A stretch of 64,000 nucleotides of DNA. Source: RDXT01 sp033762375. Its GTDB lineage: Bacteria > Bacteroidota > Bacteroidia > J057. The stretch's first letter is position 1; each line of letters starts with the position of its first letter. Below, in pieces: positions 43,351 through 52,400 of this stretch. Below the pieces are notes generated by a model that had not been told where the DNA came from, did not search any database, and saw only the letters and a program-made list of their open reading frames with translations. Location of the stretch: positions 1 through 64,000 of the forward strand of contig JANRLQ010000026.1 of assembly GCA_033762375.1 (NCBI GenBank), written 5' to 3'. Position numbers and translations under genes: made by a program.

Positions 43351-45561
43351 TCAGCTCATGATCTGCAGCCGGGCGTACTTCAGGAGGAGTACGCGACGGC
43401 CTCCGTCTTTAAACAGGATCGTGGCCTTGCGCCCATCCCCTTCACCCTCTACAACGAGGACATCACCCGGCCCAAATTTCTGGTGCAGTACTTTCTGCCC
43501 TTTCTGGATGGCCTCCGGCGGAGCCGCAACAAAGTTATCCTCAGGCGGGGGCGTGCTGATGCGGGCCACAGGAGCCCGCCCCCTCAGGGCCGGCCGGGCC
43601 GGGATAGGGCTCACGATCTCGCGCCGGGCTGCCTGAGTAGGCTTGCGCAGGTACTGCGCGTCTATCTCAAACAGAAAACGACTCGGTTCATTGTACTGCA
43701 CCTCTCCAAACTTGTACCGGGACCGGGCATAACTCAGGGTCAGGCGCTCACATGCACGGGTCGTAGCCACATAAAACAACCGCCGTTCCTCTTCCAGGTC
43801 GGCACGGGTCTCCAGCGCCAGCGAACTCGGAAACAGGTTGTCCTCCATCCCCACGATAAACACAGACTTAAACTCCAGCCCCTTGGAAGCGTGAATCGTC
43901 ATCAGCGTGATATAATCCTGCTCCTCGTCTGAGTTGTCCTGATCCGTGAACAAAGAAATATCCGCCAGGAAATTTTCCAGGTTCGGGTGCTCGATATCAG
44001 GATTTTCAGCAAAAGCCTGCGCGGCATTCAGTAATTCCTGCACGTTTTCCCAGCGTGTGAGGCTTTCGGCTGTTTTGTCGCTATGCAGGTCCTGAAGGAT
44101 GCCGGAGTGTTTGGCGATATGGCTGGCGGCTACATATGCGTCATTGTTCCGGGCGATAACCCCAAAACTTTTGATCATCGTCATAAAATCCCGCAACAAG
44201 CCAACCGTGCGGGTCGGGAACCCCCACTGGTCCACCCGGTCGAGTATTTCGGCCAGGCTGAGTTTCTGCTCATCTGCGAGGACGGTCAGGCGCTCCAGGG
44301 TAGTCTTGCCGATGCCGCGCACCGGATAGTTGATCACCCGCAGCAGGGACTGCTCATCGCGGGGATTGATGGACAGCCGCAGATAGGCCACGACGTCCTT
44401 GATTTCCTTGCGCTGATAAAAAGACAATCCTCCAAAAATTTTATATACCAGTCCCGTCCGGCGCAGTTCATCCTCCAGGGCGCGGGACTGAGCATTGGTG
44501 CGGTAGAGGATGGCGATGTCTTTGTTGAAGTAATTGCCGACCTGCTTTTGCTCCCGGATCAGGTCACTCACCTTGCGGGCCTCATCCTGCTCCGTCACCG
44601 ACTCTATCACCCAGATCAGCTCCCCGGTATCATTGCGGGTGAAAACATGCTTGGGTATCTGGTCTTTATTACGCGCGATGATGGAGTTGGCAGCATTGAC
44701 GATATTCTGCGTAGACCGGTAGTTTTCCTCCAGCTTAAACACCTTCAGATCCGGATAATCCTTTTTGAGGTTGAGGATGTTCTGGATATTGGCCCCCCGA
44801 AAGGCATAAATACTCTGCGCATCATCCCCCACGACACAGATATTCTGGTGGGCTGCTGCGAGCATATTGGTGAGGGTATATTGTGCATGGTTGGTATCCT
44901 GATACTCATCCAGCATGATGTACTTGAACCGATGCTGGTATTTGTACAGGATGTCCGGGTGGGTCTTAAACAGATAGATCGGCTTGACAATCAGGTCGTC
45001 AAAGTCCATGGCATTGGCCTTAAAAAGCCGCTGCTCATACAGGGCGTAGATGTCTGCAATTTTTTGATTGAAGTCATCACTGGCAAAATCCCGGTACTCC
45101 TGCGGGGTGATGAGCTGGTTTTTGGCAGAGCTGATGGTATGGGAGATGACCCGGGGTTTATACACTTTGTCATCAAGTCCGCGTTCCTTGAGCAGGTCCT
45201 TGATCTGCTTCTGGGCATCATCTGCGTCGTAGATGGTATAGGAGCTGGTATAACCGATCTTCTCAGCCTCGACCCGCAGGATACGGGAAAAGACCGAGTG
45301 AAAGGTGCCCATGACAATACTTTTAGCTTCGGAGCCTGCCAGCTTAAAAATCCGCTCCTTCATCTCGCGGGCAGCCTTGTTGGTGAAGGTCAGCGCCAGG
45401 AGTTCCTGGGGATCAGCCAGGCCCTGTGAGATAATAAAAGCCAGCCGGTAGGTAAGTACGCGGGTTTTGCCACTGCCTGCCCCGGCAATGACCATATGCG
45501 GCCCGTCGAGGCTGGTAACTGCCGCCCGCTGCGCTTCATTGAGTTGTTCCAGAAAATCCAC
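43351..45561 (-). CDS. pcrA: ATP-dependent DNA helicase of the UvrD/PcrA/Rep family
   Basis: A 736-residue superfamily 1A helicase acting in repair and replication. Motif I is AGAGSGKTRVLTYR, motif Ia LALTFTNKAAREMKERI, motif II LDEYQDTNHAQYTL, motif III VVGDDAQSIYAFRGANI, motif IV LEENYRST, motif V TIHASKGLEFKSVFIVGMED and motif VI EERRLFYVATTRACERLTLS. The C-terminal tail (QKGQKVLHQKFGPGDVLVVE) is the Tudor-like domain typical of PcrA. The GTG at 45561 gives the normal start DFLEQLNEAQRAAV; a TTG five codons earlier is the alternative. A pair of DnaA-box-like sequences lies upstream. Confidence 0.95.
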   Translation of the reverse strand: MDFLEQLNEAQRAAVTSLDGPHMVIAGAGSGKTRVLTYRLAFIISQGLADPQELLALTFTNKAAREMKERIFKLAGSEAKSIVMGTFHSVFSRILRVEAEKIGYTSSYTIYDADDAQKQIKDLLKERGLDDKVYKPRVISHTISSAKNQLITPQEYRDFASDDFNQKIADIYALYEQRLFKANAMDFDDLIVKPIYLFKTHPDILYKYQHRFKYIMLDEYQDTNHAQYTLTNMLAAAHQNICVVGDDAQSIYAFRGANIQNILNLKKDYPDLKVFKLEENYRSTQNIVNAANSIIARNKDQIPKHVFTRNDTGELIWVIESVTEQDEARKVSDLIREQKQVGNYFNKDIAILYRTNAQSRALEDELRRTGLVYKIFGGLSFYQRKEIKDVVAYLRLSINPRDEQSLLRVINYPVRGIGKTTLERLTVLADEQKLSLAEILDRVDQWGFPTRTVGLLRDFMTMIKSFGVIARNNDAYVAASHIAKHSGILQDLHSDKTAESLTRWENVQELLNAAQAFAENPDIEHPNLENFLADISLFTDQDNSDEEQDYITLMTIHASKGLEFKSVFIVGMEDNLFPSSLALETRADLEEERRLFYVATTRACERLTLSYARSRYKFGEVQYNEPSRFLFEIDAQYLRKPTQAARREIVSPIPARPALRGRAPVARISTPPPEDNFVAAPPEAIQKGQKVLHQKFGPGDVLVVEGEGDGRKATILFKDGGRRVLLLKYARLQIMS

Positions 45562-45863
45562 GTGGTAAAAATACAAAAAACTTAGCCACGTGATACGTTC
45601 TTGCTCAGGTTGTGTGACACCGGGTTATCCACATTTTTTAGATATGTTTGTGCATAACTTTTCTGCAGCTAGCCCCAATATCCAGCATTACCATCCGTCA
45701 TGGAAACGCAGTAAACATACATGAACCGCTTCGGGGCTCACGCAAAGAGCATATTGGCTTTCTGCAAAGCACACAAAGACATGGTAGTTTCTCCCGCTGT
45801 GATCCTTGTGGTATGGTCTCTGCGAACTTTGGTTGAAAAGACAGGTTGTGTTGTACTTGATCC
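45562..45863. other. AT-rich intergenic region with DnaA-box-like sites
   Basis: This 302-base gap separates pcrA (minus) from the metallophosphoesterase (plus). It holds TTATCCACA (45625-45633, exactly the DnaA-box consensus) and TGTGCATAA (45649-45657, the reverse box with one mismatch), 15 bases apart in opposite orientation. A TATGTTTG promoter-like box is at 45643-45650, and two CCACGTG sites are at 45558-45564 and 45586-45592. The remainder up to 45863 shows no gene. Confidence 0.5.
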
Positions 45864-47132
45864 ATGGCTGCGTTTATGACCCGTATCACGACTTTATTCT
45901 TATTTGCGATTGTGCTGGGGCTGCTGGACTGGTATGTCTGGCAGAGCCTCAAAACAGCTGTACGCTCCTGGCCGGTGGCACGTATCCGTCTGCTCGGGGG
46001 TGTCGTGATCCTGGTTTCTGTCCTCACCCTGGCTGGTATCACGGTACTGCGCTGGCCTCTGGCCTTCCAGCTGGGTGCTACGGGACGTGCCCTGGTCCTG
46101 ATGTGGGTATTCAGCGGGATAGCAGCCCGGATGGTACTCATGGTATTCGGACTGACAGACGACCTGCGCAGGACCCTGATCTGGATCACACGCCGGGTAC
46201 GGCCCGCCCCGCCTGTGCCTGCACCCGGTGAGCCGATCTCCCGGTCTGCCTTCCTGGCTAAAACAGGCCTCCTGCTCGCTGCCACGCCGGTGGCGGGCAT
46301 CTCCTGGGGCATCCTCAGCGGCGCCCATGACTACCGCGTACGCCGCCAGATCATCTATTTGCCCGGCCTGCCCAAGGCATTTGACGGCATGCGGATCGTA
46401 CAACTCTCTGATATACACGCAGGTAGTTTCTGGAACAAAACAGCCGTCGAGGGTGGAGTGACCATGGCTATGGCCGAAAAACCCGACCTGATTTTGTTTA
46501 CCGGCGACCTGGTCAATGACCAGGCGGTCGAAATGCGGGACTACACCACAATTTTCAGCCGGCTCCGGGCTCCGATGGGGGTGTATTCAGTCCTCGGCAA
46601 CCACGACTACGGCAACTACACCCAATGGCGAAACCCGGCGGATAAACTCGCCAACCAGCAGGACATCCGGGCAGTACATAAAACGATGGGCTGGGAACTC
46701 CTCATCAACGAGCACCGCCTCCTGCGGACGGGCTCGGATGCCATCGCCTTGCTGGGGGTGGAAAACTGGGCCGCCAAAGGCAATTTCCCGCAGTATGGAC
46801 GACTCTCCGATGCCTGGAAGGGTACGGAAGAAGCTCCCGCCAAAATTCTCCTCTCCCACGACCCCAGTCATTGGGATGCCGAGATCCTGACCCGTTTTCC
46901 AGACATCGGGCTCACCTTATCGGGTCATACACACGGCATGCAACTCGGGATTGAGACCCCTCATATCAAATGGAGCCCTGCCCAATATATCTATGACCAA
47001 TGGGCAGGTCTGTACGAAAAAAACGGGCAGCAACTATATGTCAACCGGGGGTTTGGGTATATCGGATACCCGGGACGGATCGGTATCCCGCCGGAAATCA
47101 CCGTCATTGAGCTAAAGGCTGGCCAAGCCTGA
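45864..47132 (+). CDS. Membrane-anchored metallophosphoesterase
   Basis: A 422-residue protein. The N-terminal ~130 residues hold four hydrophobic helices (for example TTLFLFAIVLGLLDWYVW, VILVSVLTLAGITVL). A short linker (RSAFLAKTGLLLAATPV) leads to a calcineurin-like metallophosphoesterase domain. Its metal-binding motifs are all present: IVQLSDIHAGSFW (DxH), LFTGDLVNDQ (GD), VLGNHDYGNY (GNHD), ILLSHDPSHW (H) and LSGHTHGMQLG (GHxH). The layout resembles the YaeI/YkuE-like membrane group, in which the catalytic domain probably acts outside the membrane. The substrate (phospholipid, nucleotide or other phosphoester) is not known. It stands alone. Confidence 0.92.
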   Translation: MAAFMTRITTLFLFAIVLGLLDWYVWQSLKTAVRSWPVARIRLLGGVVILVSVLTLAGITVLRWPLAFQLGATGRALVLMWVFSGIAARMVLMVFGLTDDLRRTLIWITRRVRPAPPVPAPGEPISRSAFLAKTGLLLAATPVAGISWGILSGAHDYRVRRQIIYLPGLPKAFDGMRIVQLSDIHAGSFWNKTAVEGGVTMAMAEKPDLILFTGDLVNDQAVEMRDYTTIFSRLRAPMGVYSVLGNHDYGNYTQWRNPADKLANQQDIRAVHKTMGWELLINEHRLLRTGSDAIALLGVENWAAKGNFPQYGRLSDAWKGTEEAPAKILLSHDPSHWDAEILTRFPDIGLTLSGHTHGMQLGIETPHIKWSPAQYIYDQWAGLYEKNGQQLYVNRGFGYIGYPGRIGIPPEITVIELKAGQA

Positions 47133-47150
47133 TCTGCTACCCCGCACCAA

Positions 47151-47822
47151 TCAATTGTTGAGGGCCCAGATCACGATGTTGAGCCCCATGCGCAGGGCTT
47201 GCTGGCGTACAGGCTCCGGATCATTGTGCACCTGAGGATCCTCCCAGCCGTCTCCCAGGTCACACTCATAGGAATAAAAACAAATCACCCTGTCCTCCCA
47301 CATCAGGGCCAGTCCCTGAGGCGGTTTGTTGTCATGCTCGTGTACCTTGGGCAAGCCGGCCGGAAAGTCGTAAAAAGCATGATAAATCGGGTGTGTAAAC
47401 GGGAGCTCTACAAACTCCAGCTCCGGAAACACCTTTTTCATCTCCTTACGGACATATTTGTCAAGGCCATAGTTGTCATCAATGTGCAAAAAACCACCTG
47501 CAAGCAGATAATTGCGGAGGTTTTCGGCCTCGGCACTGGAGAGGGTGATATTGCCGTGCCCGGTCATATAGACATAGGGGTACTGAAAAATCTGGGGACT
47601 GCCAGGCTCCACTACCTCCTCCGCAGGTGCCACCCGCAGGGTCGAGTTTTCGTTGATATGACGGATCAGGTTAGGCAATGAGCTGGGATTGGCGTACCAG
47701 TCCCCCCCTCCGCTGTATTTAAGCTTGGCGAGCTTGAGGTGATAGCGGCCCGGTGCGGGCTGTGTGATCCCGTGCAGCATCAGCAGGGACATCATGGCGA
47801 TCAGACAGGCAATTTTTTTCAT
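47151..47822 (-). CDS. DUF4159 domain-containing protein, exported
   Basis: A 223-residue protein with a signal peptide (MKKIACLIAMMSLLMLHGIT). The mature part is a DUF4159 domain: LAKLKYSGGGDWYANPSSLP, YVYMTGHGNITLSSAEAENL, LLAGGFLHIDDNYG, ELPFTHPIYHAFYDFPAGLP, and YECDLGDGWEDPQVHNDPEP. DUF4159 has a glutamine-amidotransferase-like fold. It occurs with membrane proteins of the BatA/MoxR neighbourhood in other genomes, but those are absent here. The function is unknown. The ATG at 47822 is preferred to one 11 residues upstream. It is convergent with the metallophosphoesterase gene. Confidence 0.88.
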   Translation of the reverse strand: MKKIACLIAMMSLLMLHGITQPAPGRYHLKLAKLKYSGGGDWYANPSSLPNLIRHINENSTLRVAPAEEVVEPGSPQIFQYPYVYMTGHGNITLSSAEAENLRNYLLAGGFLHIDDNYGLDKYVRKEMKKVFPELEFVELPFTHPIYHAFYDFPAGLPKVHEHDNKPPQGLALMWEDRVICFYSYECDLGDGWEDPQVHNDPEPVRQQALRMGLNIVIWALNN

Positions 47823-47992
47823 GGGCAATGACCGGTATGGTCGGCATAAAAGCACAACCCGTAAGGCGGGTGGCCTGACGTAAACCTACGAAAAAACTGC
47901 GGCTGTGTTAGGGCATATTGCTGCCTGGTATTGCCGGAGCACGACATATTCTGCATCTTTATACACCAAACCCTCAATTCCCTCATCCACCC

Positions 47993-48661
47993 ATGTTGTC
48001 CCCTGATACCTTACCTTTTCTCCTGGAGCTGAAGGCCCACAACCACAAGGAGTGGTTTGAAGCGAATCGTGCCCGCTATCAGGCTGTCCGCACCCAGCTT
48101 GTCCGCACCGTAGACGCCATTATTGAGGGCGTTTCAGCATTTGATCCGTCTGTATCGGGGTTAGACGCGTCCAAGTCCCTGTTTCGCATCAACCGGGACG
48201 TGCGTTTCTCAAAGGATAAGTCACCATATAAGGTGAATATGGGTGCTTACCTGAGCGGAGGCGGCAAAAACACCGTCTATGCCGGGTATTACCTGCACCT
48301 GGAGCCGGGTGGATGTTTTGTAGGCGGGGGATCTTATCAGCCACAACCCCCGGAGTTAAAAAAAATCCGGGCGCATATTGACTATAACAGCCAGGCCTTG
48401 CGGGAGATACTGGCTGATCCGGGATTTCAGGAGACCTTCGGCGTGCTTCAGGGTGAGCAGTTGCGTACGGTGCCACGCGAGTACCCCAAGGATCATCCCG
48501 ATGCTGACCTGCTAAAATTCAAAGGCTTTTTTGTCACGGCCAACATCCCGGAGGAGATGATCCTCACGTCGGCGTTCACGGCACATGTTGTCAGGTGCTT
48601 TCAGACGATGCACCCGCTCAATGTGTATCTCAATGAGGCACTCGGGGCTGATGAGGCCTGA
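47993..48661 (+). CDS. DUF2461 domain-containing protein
   Basis: A 222-residue protein of the DUF2461 family (TIGR02453), of unknown function. Conserved parts are LPFLLELKAHNHKEWFEANR near the start, SLFRINRDVRFSKDKSPYKV, GYYLHLEPGGCFVGGGSYQP, and KGFFVTANIPEEM. No signal or membrane helix. The ATG at 47993 begins the typical MLSPDTLPFL; an upstream start 25 residues earlier is less likely. The stop codon directly abuts the stop of the convergent lipoprotein gene. Confidence 0.9.
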   Translation: MLSPDTLPFLLELKAHNHKEWFEANRARYQAVRTQLVRTVDAIIEGVSAFDPSVSGLDASKSLFRINRDVRFSKDKSPYKVNMGAYLSGGGKNTVYAGYYLHLEPGGCFVGGGSYQPQPPELKKIRAHIDYNSQALREILADPGFQETFGVLQGEQLRTVPREYPKDHPDADLLKFKGFFVTANIPEEMILTSAFTAHVVRCFQTMHPLNVYLNEALGADEA

Positions 48662-49420
48662 TCAGAGCCGGACAAAACTCGATACAAGCCGCTGAAACAT
48701 CGGCTTGTACATATTAAATGCATACACGTCCTGGGTCGTCAGGGCCAGACCTACGATATAACTCTCGTCATAGCTGATATAAGCATAGGACAGGTACTTG
48801 GCGGGGCGAGTGTCAACGCCTCCGGTTTTATAGTCTTTGCACAGTGCCCTAAGTCCCGAGGCGGTAGGCAATTCATATTTGTCCTGAAGAATCTCCAGGG
48901 CCGGGTCTTTGCTGAAGTTTTGATCCAGCCACAGCAGCACAGAGTCTGTCGTGCCGCAGTAGGGAAGCCGCTTGTGGATATACTGGACGTGAATGTAGGG
49001 ATTGGACAGGTTCATAACAGCCCCGTCCCGCACATAGGTGACGAAGGTACCGTTGTTTTCATTATATACATCCGGATTGATCCAGGGAGTCTCCGTATTC
49101 AGCTTAGCGACCAATGGCGGGCGATGGGTGAGGCGAAAATTCATGGTCCAGGCCCGAAACCAGCGGGTAGAGTCATTCGGACGATATACAAACGGGAAAT
49201 CAGCGGAGTCACTGGCAGGATATGCCTGCGCTGACTGCCACTCTTCCTGTGCCATCTCCCGCACGCGCGGATCAGGCTGGTCGGGCGCAGGTGCGGGTGC
49301 CGCTACTGCTCCAGGAGTAGGCGCAGCCTGTGTAGCACCAGATGCGGGCTGCCGTTCAGCAGCGGTCTTGCAGGCGGCGGCCAAAAAAACCATCAGGATC
49401 AAACCAAATCGGAGCATCAT
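48662..49420 (-). CDS. Lipoprotein, hypothetical
   Basis: A 252-residue protein whose start MMLRFGLILMVFLAAAC is a lipoprotein signal peptide with Cys17. Two ATGs (49420, 49417) are adjacent. An Ala/Pro-rich linker (about 22-50) precedes a soluble domain with no recognised family: FPFVYRPNDSTRWFRAWTMN, YIHVQYIHKRLPYCGTTDSV, KYLSYAYISYDESYIVGLAL. It lies downstream of sprA on the same strand but a terminator separates the two. Envelope anchoring is well supported; the role is unknown. Confidence 0.7.
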   Translation of the reverse strand: MMLRFGLILMVFLAAACKTAAERQPASGATQAAPTPGAVAAPAPAPDQPDPRVREMAQEEWQSAQAYPASDSADFPFVYRPNDSTRWFRAWTMNFRLTHRPPLVAKLNTETPWINPDVYNENNGTFVTYVRDGAVMNLSNPYIHVQYIHKRLPYCGTTDSVLLWLDQNFSKDPALEILQDKYELPTASGLRALCKDYKTGGVDTRPAKYLSYAYISYDESYIVGLALTTQDVYAFNMYKPMFQRLVSSFVRL

Positions 49421-49431
49421 ATGAGCAGGAT

Positions 49432-49469
49432 AAAAAAACTCCGCTGCACCCGTACAGGCCGCAGCGGAG
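49432..49469 (-). terminator. Rho-independent terminator of sprA
   Basis: A 9-bp stem (49439-49447 with 49461-49469, loop 13 nt) lies 23 bases after the sprA stop on the minus strand. A run of seven T residues on that strand (49438-49432) follows the stem. Confidence 0.8.
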
Positions 49470-49491
49470 GCTAAACTACACAAAAAATAGC

Positions 49492-52400
49492 TTAGTTCGT
49501 CAGCGTAAACCGAATCTGCACCCCGGCACTGCTGAAGGACGTGTTGTAGGCGCTCGCCGCAGCCCTGGGCCGGTTGATATTGATCTCATAAAACAGTTTG
49601 GCATTCACCCGGGTATTCACCACATAGTCCACTGAGGGAGATACAATCACACTGAGTGAACCCCGTGTCGTCACAGAGGACTGGGAGGGATCTGTCGCCG
49701 TAGCCGCCAGGGTGTGCTGTACATCGCGGGTGTCGCGGATGGTCGTCCGGAGCTGCGCATTCATGCTGTTTTTGAGGCTGATGTCACGGCCCATAAACCG
49801 GAAGTCCATGTTGACCTTGTCTTTGCGGTAGCCGATCATAAGGGAGACGTCTTCATTCCGGCTCTCGGTCATCTGCATGCTGCCAACATTGAGGGTCAGG
49901 TTACGCCCGCGTTTGTAGTCAAACTGAGAGGTAAGACCCTTTTTGGTATTCACGTTGATCCCGATCAGGGGCGAAAACTGCTCTGATATTTGTACCCCCT
50001 GGATGTTGTCGAGCGCATAGTAGTCCCGGATTTCATTGCCGAGGGGATCGGTGGTCGAGGTGAAGTTGTCCGCAATGCCGTTACCGTCCAGGTCCTGCGC
50101 CGTGAGGTTGTTGTTAAAATTGCCAACGGTGTAGGTAGCCCGGTATCCGTGCTTGAGGGTCACGGCGCTGAAGTACTTTTTGAGGAAAGGCAGGTTGGTC
50201 AGGCCGTTGTAGTTCACATTCCAGTTGGGCAGGGGGATCGCCGGAAAAGCGGTGAGCGACACCTTGTCCGCAGCCACCAGGCCATACGAGGCCAGCATGG
50301 AGGTGATGAGGACATCCTGATTGGTGCCCAGGTACCCATTCCGATACCCTCCGGTGACAATATCGTTGACATTGCCCCGTGTCTCCGGGTTTTTTTCTGC
50401 ATACCGGGACGAGATCTGCTGCCGGATGCTGGAGAAGTTCCGGAAGTTTTCAGACTCTTCCGGATTGCCAAACTCAAATGCCGTATTGATAAAAATATAA
50501 GTCATGGAGAAGTTGCCGCTGCTGAGCGGGTCAAATCCCCGGAAACCCTCTGTCTGTGGATCGTAGCGATAAAATTCGCTTTCGTTGGCGTTGATACTCC
50601 GGTTGGCGGAGAGTTCTACCCTGAATCCCTTGAACAACTCGACCGAGGTGCGGGCTGTCAGGTTGGAGGTATTGTTTCGCATGAAGAGGTTTGAGAGCAG
50701 GGTATCCTGGGTAATCCAGCCGTTGAGACCAGCCTGGTACCGGATGTCCCGCTGATCCCCAAAGAGGAATCCCAGGGTGGGTGGGGTCAGCGGCGAGGCC
50801 ACTCCCGTAGTGGGGTTGATATATCCCCAGTCAAACCCAAAATTATCTGTCATCGGGAGATAACCGGGGAGTGTCGTGCTGGCATTGTTGTTCCACGCTA
50901 CGTCCACACTTCGGATGCTCAGGCCTATGCGGATCAGCTCGCGGCTGATGGCCTTGAGGGCCCGGAGGGGGTCTGGTTTTTCGACAGAGTCCTTGGGGGC
51001 TACTGGTGGTGGCTTGACGGGTGGCTGGCCGGGTTTGGCAGGGGGGGCTGCCGTGGCGGGTTGACCAGGCTTGCGGATGGGCTGACCATTGGCCTTTTTG
51101 CCCTCCAGGATATTTTTGAGGGGAGCGACCTTGCGGTAGAGGCCATTCAGGTCCAGCTTGCCAGAGGCCTGGATCGTCTGCGAGTTGCCGATAATCGCCC
51201 CAAAGGACTGATTATTTTCGGGGGCCTGCTGCCAGTTGAAGGAGCCTGTATAGTTGACCGTACCCGAAATCCAGCTCAGGGGTTTGATCTGCGCAAAAGG
51301 CAACTGATACCCGGCGCTCAGGTTGTGGGTGAAGGTCGTGGTCCGCCCGAAATTGACCAACTGGTTATGCCCATTGGCGGGGTCGCGCCCGATGTGGAGC
51401 AGGTTTTCGCCCAGGGTACCCACTGAGTCCCGCTCCCGGTCAGTCGCCGTACTCCAGTATCCCCGGACTTCATCCACCCGGGACACATTGTTGGCGGAGT
51501 AGTTGAGCTGAAGCGCGCGGGTAAGGTTCCAGCTCAGGGTATAACTGCGGTTGATCAGGAAATTTTTGGAGAAAAGGGGATCCACTGATCCGCCAAACTG
51601 CGAAGTAGCCCGCAACAGGCGCTCCTCAAACTGCCGGTCTCCGCTGATGGCAATAGACACCGAGGTCGGCAGCGGCGAAAAATAAAAGTCTTTTAACCCC
51701 TTGATCTTCTCAAACTTCGCGAAGGGTTTGACTTTCACCTGCGGGAAGGTGTACCGGTAATTGACCGCTCCCCGGTGCTGGGTCGTAAATCGCCGTTCGA
51801 TGACGGCACTCCGGGCCAATTGTTCGTTATAGGCGAAGGTGAAGTCAAAGTTGGAGACATTCCAGGGCATCAGGACCGGCTGTTTGGTCGGCTTGGCAGC
51901 TTTGGTCCCGTCTTCCGGTTCTTCGGGCTGTTCTTTGGGGATATTGATCTTGCGCCAGTTATTGAAGGAGATACTCCGGGTGCGGCGGTAGTCCTGCAGG
52001 GACTGCAGGCGCAGCTTCCGGTCTACCGGATCCAGGTTTTCCAGGAGTTTGTCTGTCCGTACGTCAGCCTCCTGTGGGTTAAACTGCGGGTTGATCCGGG
52101 TCTCTCCGTAGGTAGCATACACAGGCAGTTGCAGGCCCCATTTTTTAGGGAAAAATCTGTCCAGCGACATATTGGCAGACAAGTCGTAGCGAATCTGATC
52201 CTCCTGTGACCGGCTGCCGAGTTTCTGGTCCAGAGCCCCAAATCCGGCTGTTTTATAGGAGAAAGTACCGTTGATGGTTGCGATATCTGCCAGCTTGAGG
52301 GAGGCATTGGCATTGGCTGCCCAGCCTTTTTGGCCATCAAAATTGGTCATCCGCAGCTCATTCACCCATACCTCCAGGCATATCGGGTCACCGTCAGGAT

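Noticed and set aside
44083..45429. Long open frame of about 450 codons antisense to the helicase gene
   Set aside because: All helicase motifs are on the opposite strand; the antisense product has no recognisable domain.
45562..45863. Chromosomal origin of replication at the DnaA-box pair
   Set aside because: Only two boxes are seen, no dnaA, dnaN or parAB is nearby, and there is no box cluster; treated only as a low-interest regulatory observation.
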